NCBI RefSeq assembly: GCF_013201665.1
Contig: NZ_CP053840.1
Coordinates: 2,728,001-2,792,000 of the forward strand
Source: Arcobacter venerupis
GTDB taxonomy: Bacteria; Campylobacterota; Campylobacteria; Campylobacterales; Arcobacteraceae
DNA length: 64,000 nucleotides
Direction: 5' to 3'
A program made the translations under genes and the position numbers. Below, piece by piece: positions 56,246-64,000 of the stretch. Numbering within the stretch: the first letter of the stretch is position 1; every line of letters starts with the position of its first letter. Below the pieces are notes generated by a model that was given only the letters and a program-made list of their open reading frames with translations, had not been told where the DNA came from and ran no database searches.

Positions 56246-58947
56246 TAGTTCTTATCTACTGATACTTTCTCTTCGATTTGTATGAATGTTTCAATAAAGT
56301 CACCTGGTTTAATATCATTGAATTTATCAAACATAATTCCACACTCATAACCATTAGCAACTTCTTTAGCATCATCTTTAAATCTTTTTAATGATGAAAT
56401 TTTACCTGTATAAGTTACAATTCCATCTCTAATAATTCTAGCATGACCACCTCTGATTACTTTTCCATCTGTTACTAAACATCCAGCTACAGTTCCAACT
56501 TTTGGAACAACGAAGGTGTCTCTTACTTCTGCTTGTCCAGTATTTTCTTCTCTAATTACTGCACTCATCATACCTGATAATGCATCTTTAACATCATCAA
56601 TTAAATCATAAATAATTGAATAAGTATTAATAGAAATTCCATCTGCTTTTGCTTTTGCTTTAACAGAACCTGTAGGTCTTACATTAAATCCTAAAATAAT
56701 ACATCCCTCAGATGCACCAGCAAGAATTAAATCAGATTCTGTAATTCCACCAACAGCTGCATGTATTACTTTTACTTTTACTTCATCATTTGCAATTTTT
56801 TCTAATGAACCTTTAATAGCTTCTAGTGAACCACCAACATCCGTTTTAATAATTACGGGAAGTTGTTTGATTTTACCTTCTGCAATTAATCCACTCATCT
56901 CTTCTAAAGAAACTTTAGTAGATTTAGATAACTCTTTAGCACGTGCATGTTCAGCTCTTGTAGTTGCGATATCTCTTGCTTCTTTATCAGTATCAAGAAC
57001 AACCATTACAGTACCAGTTGTTGGAACATCATTTAAACCTAAAACTGTTCCAGTTTCTGATAGTCCAAGTTCTTTAACTGGATTTCCATTATCATCAGTG
57101 ATTGCTTTTACTCTACCAAAAGTAGTATCACAAACAATATTATCACCAATTCTTAGAGTTCCGTTTTGCACAATAATAGTAGCAACTGGACCTCTACCTT
57201 TTTCTAATGAAGATTCAATAACAGCAGCTTTTGCTTTTACAGTTGGATCAGCTCTTAATTCTAATAGTTCAGATTGAATTAAAATGTTTTCTAATAAATC
57301 ATCAATTCCAGCACCAGTTAAAGCAGAAACTCCAATGAATTCTGTATTTCCACCCCAATCAATTGGAGTTAAATCTCTCTCAGCCATTTGAGCTTTTACC
57401 ATGTCTGGATTTGCAGTTTCTTTATCCATTTTGTTAATTGCTACAATAATTGGACAACCACTAGCTTTTGCATGAGAAATAACTTCTTCGGTTTGAGGTT
57501 TAACCCCATCATCAGCAGCAACAACAATAATAACGATATCAGTAATTGCAGAACCTCTTGCTCTCATAGCAGAGAAAGCAGCATGCCCTGGAGTATCTAC
57601 AAATGTGATTTTTTGTCCATTTTTTTCAACTGTATAAGATGAAATATGTTGAGTAATTCCACCTGCTTCACCTTTTGCAACTTTAGAAGATCTAATTTTA
57701 TCTAATAATGAAGTTTTACCATGATCAACGTGCCCCATAATAGTAACAACTGGCGGTCGTGTAACAAAATCTGAATCATTTATATCTTCATCAAGATAAT
57801 CACCAACATAATTTACATCTTCTAATGCATCTCTAACAGTTACTTCTATTCCGAACTCTTCACCAAGAATTTCTAATTCATCTTGTTTTAAGAAATCATT
57901 TTTAGTAACCATCATTCCTAAAGAAAATAAAACTGTAATAACTTCAGCAGGTGATTTTCCACAAGCTTCAGCAAATTCATAAACTCTAATATCTTCAGGA
58001 ATTGTAACTTCTGTAATTTCTATAGTTTCTTGTGTTCTAGCAATTCTTTTCTTTCTTTTCCCTCTTTTTAAACCTTGAGGTGCATTTCCAAAAGCAGCTG
58101 GTCTTGAACTTCTTGATTGTTTTGCAGGATTTTGTGGTTTTGGTTCATCAAATATTTTGAATCCATCACCTAAATCCATATCTAAAAGAACAACTTCCTC
58201 ACCAAGTAAAGAATCATCTGAGCTTACGAAATCATCTGTATAAGTTCTATTAACATCAAGTTTTTTACCATGATCTTGAGCTCTTACAATAGTTTTCTTT
58301 TTCTCTTTTTTTATTCTATTAATTCTTTTTTGATCTTCACTTAAAATGTGATTGTCAATATTTGATTTGTCATCTTCATCATTAGAACCTAAAATTTCAC
58401 TTAATGATTTCATTTGTTTTCTTGGTTGAACTTCTAGCTCAAATGAATTAACAACTGGTTCTTCTTTTTTAGGTTTGTTCTTTTTAACAATAACTAGACC
58501 TCTTCTTTTAGGTACTATTTTATTTGCATTATCAGGATTAACTTCAGGTTTGTCTAATTCTTCTTGAGTTTTTAAAGCAGGTCTTGAAATAGGTTTAGAA
58601 ATTACAACTTTTTTTAATTCAGGTTTTTTTATAACTTCCGCCTCTTTTTTTTCGATAACTTCAGTTTTCTCTAATTCTATTTTAACTTCTTTTTCTTCTT
58701 TTACTTCTTCGCTAATTTCAGGAATCTTATTTTCAATAACTTTTTTTGCTTTTGATGCTGGCTTACTCGGTAATCTTGAACTATTTCCTGTCATGATATA
58801 TTTTGTAATCTCTTCAGCATCTTCATATGATACTGCACTTTGCGGTGATTTTAGTTCTATTCCTAAATCTTTAGCTTTCGCAATTACATCTTGGCTACTT
58901 GCTCCCGCTTCTTCTGCAATTTCATATACTCTTACTTTATCTGACAT
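56245..58947 (-). CDS. infB: Translation initiation factor IF-2
   Basis: A 900-residue GTPase that places fMet-tRNA on the 30S subunit. The N-terminus has an IF2_N module (VRVYEIAEEAGASSQDVI), then a long charged Lys/Glu linker, and a second IF2_N (IRVYEFAEACGKSPAEV). The G domain starts near 400: G1 GHVDHGKT at 405-412, G3 DTPGHAAF, G4 NKMD. Domains II-IV follow. Its start overlaps ylxR by 11 bases. Confidence 0.97.
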   Translation of the reverse strand: MSDKVRVYEIAEEAGASSQDVIAKAKDLGIELKSPQSAVSYEDAEEITKYIMTGNSSRLPSKPASKAKKVIENKIPEISEEVKEEKEVKIELEKTEVIEKKEAEVIKKPELKKVVISKPISRPALKTQEELDKPEVNPDNANKIVPKRRGLVIVKKNKPKKEEPVVNSFELEVQPRKQMKSLSEILGSNDEDDKSNIDNHILSEDQKRINRIKKEKKKTIVRAQDHGKKLDVNRTYTDDFVSSDDSLLGEEVVLLDMDLGDGFKIFDEPKPQNPAKQSRSSRPAAFGNAPQGLKRGKRKKRIARTQETIEITEVTIPEDIRVYEFAEACGKSPAEVITVLFSLGMMVTKNDFLKQDELEILGEEFGIEVTVRDALEDVNYVGDYLDEDINDSDFVTRPPVVTIMGHVDHGKTSLLDKIRSSKVAKGEAGGITQHISSYTVEKNGQKITFVDTPGHAAFSAMRARGSAITDIVIIVVAADDGVKPQTEEVISHAKASGCPIIVAINKMDKETANPDMVKAQMAERDLTPIDWGGNTEFIGVSALTGAGIDDLLENILIQSELLELRADPTVKAKAAVIESSLEKGRGPVATIIVQNGTLRIGDNIVCDTTFGRVKAITDDNGNPVKELGLSETGTVLGLNDVPTTGTVMVVLDTDKEARDIATTRAEHARAKELSKSTKVSLEEMSGLIAEGKIKQLPVIIKTDVGGSLEAIKGSLEKIANDEVKVKVIHAAVGGITESDLILAGASEGCIILGFNVRPTGSVKAKAKADGISINTYSIIYDLIDDVKDALSGMMSAVIREENTGQAEVRDTFVVPKVGTVAGCLVTDGKVIRGGHARIIRDGIVTYTGKISSLKRFKDDAKEVANGYECGIMFDKFNDIKPGDFIETFIQIEEKVSVDKN

Positions 58948-59212
58948 CTGTTAGCATCTCCTTAAGTTGTGTGACATACTTATCTTTATTTTTACACTCT
59001 CTGCAGAGTGACTTTTCGATTTTTTTATAATCTTTTCCGTTTATATCCATTTGTAAATGTTTTTCACACTCTCCACAAATATAAAAACTTCTACCATAAT
59101 TATTGTAAAACAATAATTTCTTCTCTTCACATTTTAGTCTTAATAACTCTTTTTGTTCAAATTTGCCTCTGCAAATGACACAAGTTCTTAAGGTCTTTTT
59201 TAAACTAGGCAA
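58937..59212 (-). CDS. ylxR: YlxR-family (DUF448) nucleic-acid-binding protein
   Basis: A 91-residue protein carrying the YlxR motif RTCVICRGKFEQKELLRL and a second pair of cysteines (YICGECEKH) plus CRECKN near the end. YlxR normally lies between nusA and infB; here nusA is missing and thrB precedes it. TTG start with AGG 8 bases upstream. The role is RNA/DNA binding, reported to modulate gene expression; details unsettled. Confidence 0.88.
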   Translation of the reverse strand: MPSLKKTLRTCVICRGKFEQKELLRLKCEEKKLLFYNNYGRSFYICGECEKHLQMDINGKDYKKIEKSLCRECKNKDKYVTQLKEMLTDVR

Positions 59213-59248
59213 ATATTATACCTAAAATATACTTAATATCAAAGACTT

Positions 59249-60130
59249 TCAAATTTCTATTCTCACACCGACATTATCAAAATCTGCTACAAACACTTTG
59301 AAATGAGGAAATCTAAGCTTTAGTGCTTTTTCAAGATTTTTACTATCATCTCCATAAGCCATTGAAAATAGTGTTGAACCAGATCCAGAAAGTGTACTCA
59401 TTAACGCACCTTCTTTTAAAGCAGTTTTTTGAACATCAAAAAGTTCTGGCATCTGTTTCATTCTATATTTTTGATGAACTTGATCATGAGAAGCATTTTT
59501 TAACATTTCCCAATCTTCAGCCATAAAAGCAGCTGTTAATAAAGATGAATGTGAAATATTAAAAACTGTATCTTCTTTTGAATATTTAAAAGGTAGAGTT
59601 TTTCTTGATAGTTGCGTAGATATTGCTCTATTTGGAACAACAACAACAGCTTTTAAACTTTTTGGTATCTCTTTATGAATATATCTTACTTCATTTTCTT
59701 GAACACATGCTACATTAAATCCACCCATAACGGCTGGTGTTATATTATCAGGATGATTTTCATATGCTAAGGCTAAATTCAATAATTTATCTTTTTCAAG
59801 TTTTATTCCCTCAATTGCATAAGCACTTGCAATTGCAGAAACAATAACAGCTGATGAGCTTCCTAATCCTCTTGATAAGGGAATTTCATTTTGAAATTCA
59901 AATCTAAAATGTCTTTTTTTATATGATAAGTTGTGATAAAAATCATTAAAAATTGATATAAACATATTATTATCTTTTAAAGCAGGATTATTAGCACCCT
60001 CACCTTTTAAAGATACACTATGAAATTTTGATGGTCTGATTATTACTTGATTTTTCATTGAGATTGCTAGACCTAAGCAGTCAAAACCTGGGCCTAAATT
60101 TGCACTAGTAGCTGGAACGCTTACTTTCAT
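59249..60130 (-). CDS. thrB: Homoserine kinase
   Basis: A 293-residue GHMP kinase making O-phosphohomoserine, the substrate of Thr[21 protein letters not shown] opens it, the ATP loop is [17 protein letters not shown] near residue 85, and the C-terminal motif is [16 protein letters not shown]. It is separated from thrC by about 26 kb and embedded in a translation-related operon, as in Campylobacter. Confidence 0.96.
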   Translation of the reverse strand: MKVSVPATSANLGPGFDCLGLAISMKNQVIIRPSKFHSVSLKGEGANNPALKDNNMFISIFNDFYHNLSYKKRHFRFEFQNEIPLSRGLGSSSAVIVSAIASAYAIEGIKLEKDKLLNLALAYENHPDNITPAVMGGFNVACVQENEVRYIHKEIPKSLKAVVVVPNRAISTQLSRKTLPFKYSKEDTVFNISHSSLLTAAFMAEDWEMLKNASHDQVHQKYRMKQMPELFDVQKTALKEGALMSTLSGSGSTLFSMAYGDDSKNLEKALKLRFPHFKVFVADFDNVGVRIEI

Positions 60131-60141
60131 CCATTTCCTTC

Positions 60142-60594
60142 TTAAACAGCTGGTAAATTATATATCGGCAGTGTTTCTTCATTAAATTTATATTTTTCTA
60201 TACACATAGGTAATTTAAAGTCGTGGATTATACTATCTTTTTCTAAAAAGTCTACTTTAATTTTATTATTTACTTTTATAAAGTATTTTTTTCCTAAGGC
60301 TTTTATTGCAGAATTTTGATTAAACTCAAAACCATCAGAAGCTTCTAGTTTAATATTTTTTGTAATACTGATTGTTTTTAAAAAAATGTAAGCAACTTTT
60401 ATTGCCATAAATGAACCTGGAGAATTTACATAAATTATTTTATCTATATTATATTCTATTATAAGTTTTTCAAATAAACTTGGCAGCAAATCAGATGTTT
60501 TGCCATCAAGTTTATGTTCTTTAATTAATTTTTTATTTTCATAAATTCCAATTAATAATGGATTTGAGATAGTTATTACTAAAACTTCAATCAA
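60142..60594 (-). CDS. tsaB: tRNA threonylcarbamoyladenosine protein TsaB-like, short form
   Basis: A 150-residue ASKHA-fold partner of TsaD in t6A37 synthesis. [19 protein letters not shown] fits the phosphate-1 strand pair, and [22 protein letters not shown] matches the GPGSFTGLR region of TsaB. E. coli TsaB has 231 residues; this one lacks most of the second lobe, a reduction I recall in Campylobacterota. Assignment rests on this motif and its place between lpxC and thrB. Confidence 0.78.
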   Translation of the reverse strand: MIEVLVITISNPLLIGIYENKKLIKEHKLDGKTSDLLPSLFEKLIIEYNIDKIIYVNSPGSFMAIKVAYIFLKTISITKNIKLEASDGFEFNQNSAIKALGKKYFIKVNNKIKVDFLEKDSIIHDFKLPMCIEKYKFNEETLPIYNLPAV

Positions 60595-60602
60595 ATTTAA
60601 CC

Positions 60603-61508
60603 TTAACTATCTGCATTAGCATAAGCCATTTCAAACACAACAGCTTCACTACTTGCTTCTTCTAAGTCAATAATTTCATAATTATCAGCACTTTCGAAAA
60701 GTTTTTTTGTTAACAGATGATTTAGATGATGACTTCCTGCAATTGCATCATATTCACCAACCATTGTATATTCAAGTAAAGCCATATCACCAATAGCATC
60801 TAAAATTTTATGTCTTACAAATTCATCTTCAAACCTTAAACCTTCAGGATTTAAGACTTTAGTTTGATCAAGCACAATAGCATTTTCCATAGAACCACCT
60901 TGAGCTAATCCAATACTTCTTAAATATTGAACTTCATGTAAAAACCCAAATGTTCTTGCTCGACTAATATTTTCTTTATATTCAGAAATAGAATAATCAA
61001 AATGAAATTTTTGTTTCCCAATTGCTGGATGATCAAAAGTAATCTCAAAATCATAAACAATTCTATCCGATGGTTTTAAACAAACTCTTTTGCCCTCAGG
61101 AGTTGTAACTTCAACCATTTTTTTGATTTTAATTGCTTTTTTTGATTTATCAAGCTCTTTTATTCCAGCTTCTTCAATTAACATACAATATCCAGCAGAA
61201 CTTCCATCAAGAACAGGAACTTCATCATTATCAATTACTATTCTTAGATTATCAATTCCATAAGCATAAATTGCAGATAAAAGATGTTCAATTGTTGAAA
61301 TAACAACTCCATCCTTACCAATTACTGTTGCCATTTTTGTGTCAACAACATACTCTTTTTTAAGTGGAATAGTAACTCCTGCATCAACTCTATAAAAAAC
61401 TATTCCCATATCACTTTCTAATGGTTCAAGTCTCATTTTTACAGGGACACCTTTATGCAATCCTATTCCTACTATTTCCGTACTTTTTGCTATTGTTCTT
61501 TGTTTCAT
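60603..61508 (-). CDS. lpxC: UDP-3-O-acyl-N-acetylglucosamine deacetylase
   Basis: A 301-residue zinc deacetylase for the committed step of lipid A synthesis. QRTIAKSTEIVGIGLHKGVP opens it; zinc His is in VISTIEHLLSAIYAYGIDN, and the second site reads EFVRHKILDAIGDMAL followed by AGSHHLNHLL. This confirms a lipid-A-bearing Gram-negative. It overlaps the peptidase gene by 4 bases. Confidence 0.97.
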   Translation of the reverse strand: MKQRTIAKSTEIVGIGLHKGVPVKMRLEPLESDMGIVFYRVDAGVTIPLKKEYVVDTKMATVIGKDGVVISTIEHLLSAIYAYGIDNLRIVIDNDEVPVLDGSSAGYCMLIEEAGIKELDKSKKAIKIKKMVEVTTPEGKRVCLKPSDRIVYDFEITFDHPAIGKQKFHFDYSISEYKENISRARTFGFLHEVQYLRSIGLAQGGSMENAIVLDQTKVLNPEGLRFEDEFVRHKILDAIGDMALLEYTMVGEYDAIAGSHHLNHLLTKKLFESADNYEIIDLEEASSEAVVFEMAYANADS

Positions 61509-62884
61509 TTAGTATTTATCACTTTCACAGCATCATTTATTGTTTTAGTAACATTTGTACTTATCCAATCTTTTGTTTGCCATTCATTAGGGTTTACTTC
61601 TATTCCTTGAACTAAGACACCAAAGTGTAAATGATCACCAAATACAGCCCCAGTTGATCCAGTATTTCCAATTTGTTGTCCAGCTTTTACTTCATCATTT
61701 AATTCAACATTTGCACTACTTGTATGGGCATAAAGTGTTGCTAATCCGATACCATGATCTATAATAATAGAATTTCCATAAATTCCTAAATAATCTTTAA
61801 ATATTACTTTTCCATCATTATATGTTTTAATTGGAGCTCTTTTTACACTTGCCCAATCCATTCCTAAATGCCACTCTTCATCAACTTTTTGATCATTGTA
61901 AAAATAACTTCTTCTTTCTCCATAACCCGCAACTGTTGCTGAATTTTCTAATCTTAAAAATGTTTTTAAATCATATGATGTAACTAAGTTATTAGAGAAA
62001 TTTTTTCTTGTAACATCTCTAATTGTTTTAATATTCTTTTCTCTAACTTCTTTATTAGTTTTTAGGAATATATCCACAGGATCAGTTGGAATATTTACAT
62101 CACTTTTTTCTAATACTTGTTTTGCTACATTTTGAATAAAATCATCTGATACTTTTATATCATCATCTTTTTCTTGAAAACTTTTAATATAAAAAGGAAC
62201 TTTAGCAACACTTTTATTACCAGCCATATCAACTGCTACTAAATTTACTCTACTAAATTCTTTTATTTTTACTGGCCATGTAATAATTGCTATATAGTAA
62301 TTCTTTTTATAAAAAGGGAATAGTTCAAATAATTCTTCATCATTAAACGAGATGTAATAATCTTTTAAATTTTCATCTGAAACTTCTACAATTACAACAC
62401 CACTTCCACCTTGTCTTAATAAATATGAATTTGCAATTACATTTGCAACTGGACTTTTTTTATCAATAATTACTTTTGATGTTGTTACGCTTTGATTTCC
62501 TCTAAAGAAATTCCATTTACTTACATCATAAACATCAATTTTAATATTTCCATCTTTTGGTTTTTGCATTTCATTAAAAGAAGGAGGTAATATCTCTAAT
62601 TCAATTAAACCTTTTTCACTTTTAGTAACTTTTGTCTCTAATTTTGTTTGTTTTTGTCCATCATCATAAATGATATCATATGATTTTATATCATTATTAT
62701 CTGTGATCTCAACTTTTATTGGTTTTTGTAAATTCCAATAAATCTCTTTATCTATTGATATTTTGGGAGCAACTCTTTCAAAAGTTGGAGATAAAAATAA
62801 AAAGGCTATTAAGGCCATAACTAATATAAGAAGGATTATAAAAATCCAAAATACTTTTCCGTTTTTATTATTTGTAAATTTCAA
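61505..62884 (-). CDS. M23-family zinc metallopeptidase, membrane-anchored
   Basis: A 459-residue periplasmic peptidoglycan endopeptidase. One transmembrane helix at residues 10-32 anchors it; a long beta-rich region follows (Ig-like repeats with VKVEITDNNDIKSYDI). The LytM domain near 340-440 has the zinc ligands HLGMDWAS and HLHFG, with YGNSIIIDHGIGLATLYAH between. Both zinc motifs are intact, so it should be active. It lies upstream of lpxC as in Campylobacter. Cell-shape or daughter-cell separation roles are inferred. Confidence 0.9.
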   Translation of the reverse strand: MKFTNNKNGKVFWIFIILLILVMALIAFLFLSPTFERVAPKISIDKEIYWNLQKPIKVEITDNNDIKSYDIIYDDGQKQTKLETKVTKSEKGLIELEILPPSFNEMQKPKDGNIKIDVYDVSKWNFFRGNQSVTTSKVIIDKKSPVANVIANSYLLRQGGSGVVIVEVSDENLKDYYISFNDEELFELFPFYKKNYYIAIITWPVKIKEFSRVNLVAVDMAGNKSVAKVPFYIKSFQEKDDDIKVSDDFIQNVAKQVLEKSDVNIPTDPVDIFLKTNKEVREKNIKTIRDVTRKNFSNNLVTSYDLKTFLRLENSATVAGYGERRSYFYNDQKVDEEWHLGMDWASVKRAPIKTYNDGKVIFKDYLGIYGNSIIIDHGIGLATLYAHTSSANVELNDEVKAGQQIGNTGSTGAVFGDHLHFGVLVQGIEVNPNEWQTKDWISTNVTKTINDAVKVINTK

Positions 62885-63854
62885 AAATTTCCTTTAATAC
62901 AATTTCTTTCGCTTTATTAACATCTAATATTTCTAATGTACAACCAGATGCATTAAAATGTCCACCACCACCAAATTTCATGGCTACAGTAGAAACATCA
63001 ATTTGTCCCTTTGATCGCAAAGATACTCTTGAGACTCCATTAACTACTCTTACAAATATTGCAATTTTTACAATTGCCATACTCATAATCATATCTAGGG
63101 CATCTTCACAATCCCTATTATGAGCGCCCGTTTGTTTAAACCATTCTTCCATAGCAATAATAGAAGCAACTTCTCCATCTTTAAATAATTCTAAACTATC
63201 CAAAACTTTCGGAATAATTCTATATTTTGCCAAAGAATCTCTTCGTAAAAGTTTATTTGCAATTCCAGAAGGGCTTGCACCACACTCTACTAAAAAGTTA
63301 ACCTTTTCAAAAGTCATTTCATCGCATCTTCCTAAAGAAAAAGCTAATGTGTCATCATAAATGCCAACATAAAGTGCAGTCGCAGAATCTTTTGTTATAT
63401 ATAAACCATTATGCTTAAAAAATTCAAAAACTAATTCAGCAGTTGAACTTTTCTGAGAATCAACAATATTAACAACCCCAAAACTATTATTTGATTTATG
63501 ATGATCAAAATTTATAAGTGGAATTGATGGATCAAGTTCAAACCCTAATCTTTTATAAGTTCCACAATCAACACTTATAGCTAAATCAAAAAAAGCTGGT
63601 AATTGATCTGTGATTTTTTCAAATCTTGGTATAAAATCAAGATTTTGAGGTAAATCTGAACTTATATTAAATACTTTATGTTTTATTTTATTTTCATGGA
63701 ACAGATTTGACAAAGCTAAAGCTGAACCTATAGAATCTGGATCTGGATTTACATGAGTAATTATTAATATATATCTACTTTTTTCAATAAGCTCTAATGC
63801 TTTTGTATACTCAGACATATCAACTTTATTACTAATTATAAAATCTTTTTTCAA
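62868..63854 (-). CDS. DHH/DHHA1-family phosphoesterase (NrnA-like)
   Basis: A 328-residue manganese phosphoesterase. Metal motifs are THVNPDPDSIGSALALS near residue 35, DLAISVDCGTYKR, NFDHHKSNNSFG near 119 and YVGIYDDTLAF; the DHHA1 C-terminus has FGGGGHFNASGC. NrnA enzymes degrade nanoRNA or dephosphorylate pAp. TTG start with AGGA 6 bases upstream. Seventeen-base overlap with the peptidase gene. Confidence 0.92.
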   Translation of the reverse strand: MKKDFIISNKVDMSEYTKALELIEKSRYILIITHVNPDPDSIGSALALSNLFHENKIKHKVFNISSDLPQNLDFIPRFEKITDQLPAFFDLAISVDCGTYKRLGFELDPSIPLINFDHHKSNNSFGVVNIVDSQKSSTAELVFEFFKHNGLYITKDSATALYVGIYDDTLAFSLGRCDEMTFEKVNFLVECGASPSGIANKLLRRDSLAKYRIIPKVLDSLELFKDGEVASIIAMEEWFKQTGAHNRDCEDALDMIMSMAIVKIAIFVRVVNGVSRVSLRSKGQIDVSTVAMKFGGGGHFNASGCTLEILDVNKAKEIVLKEIFEIYK

Positions 63855-63862
63855 ATCAAATC

Positions 63863-64000
<138 letters not shown>

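Overview
The window is a very AT-rich, gene-dense bacterial chromosome segment. Its content and gene order fit the Campylobacterota, most likely an Arcobacteraceae (Arcobacter/Aliarcobacter-like) genome. The evidence is the block lpxC-tsaB-thrB-ylxR-infB-rbfA-rimP in the order known from Campylobacter, an atpB detached from the other ATP synthase genes, a petABC bc1 operon with a diheme cytochrome c1, a bifunctional PutA, and frequent TTG/GTG starts behind AAGGA-type ribosome binding sites. I saw no rRNA, tRNA, CRISPR array, insertion sequence or prophage.

Layout. 1-1.7 kb: polar amino-acid ABC importer (ATPase, binding protein, start of the permease). 1.9-4.8 kb: an EamA exporter, an AraC/GyrI-type regulator and a PLP aminotransferase. 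4.9-9 kb: a dCache chemoreceptor and a membrane-anchored FMN glutamate-synthase-like protein, separated by a long inverted repeat. 9-17.3 kb: putA and the livKHMGF branched-chain amino-acid importer, with a GC-rich, probably structured leader between them. 17.3-18.3 kb: an unrecognised two-gene module (ribbon-helix-helix protein plus a 219-residue unknown) with operator-like repeats. 18.4-22.1 kb: a second EamA exporter, membrane proteins including DedA, a phosphorylase-like protein, and trmD-rplS. 22.2-27 kb: a small Cys-rich unknown, metE, ilvA, atpB. 27-33 kb: thiE-like, addA, argB, thrC. 33-36.3 kb: the bc1 operon and a small c-type cytochrome. 36.4-40.7 kb: rsmE, a membrane protein, moeA and queC-queD-queE. 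40.8-44.6 kb: fabG, acpP, fabF, accA and a HIT protein. 44.7-54.2 kb: pheST-aroA, ispH, rpsA-serA-efp. 54.4-64 kb: ribD and a long leftward operon nadC-DHH-M23-lpxC-tsaB-thrB-ylxR-infB-rbfA-rimP.

As a whole the segment is core metabolism. It covers uptake and oxidation of amino acids (glutamate-type, branched-chain, proline), amino-acid synthesis (Met, Ile, Thr, Arg, Ser, aromatic), respiration through bc1, fatty-acid initiation, queuosine precursor synthesis and translation. The less ordinary signals are intergenic. A leader of about 100 nt occurs upstream of both thrC and ispH with compensatory base changes, with a possible diverged third copy before metE. The inverted repeat at 7171-7268 pairs better as minus-strand RNA than as DNA. 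A GC-rich three-stem fold precedes putA. Tandem and inverted repeats sit upstream of the ribbon-helix-helix gene. All assignments are by reading motifs and recalling families; no search was run.
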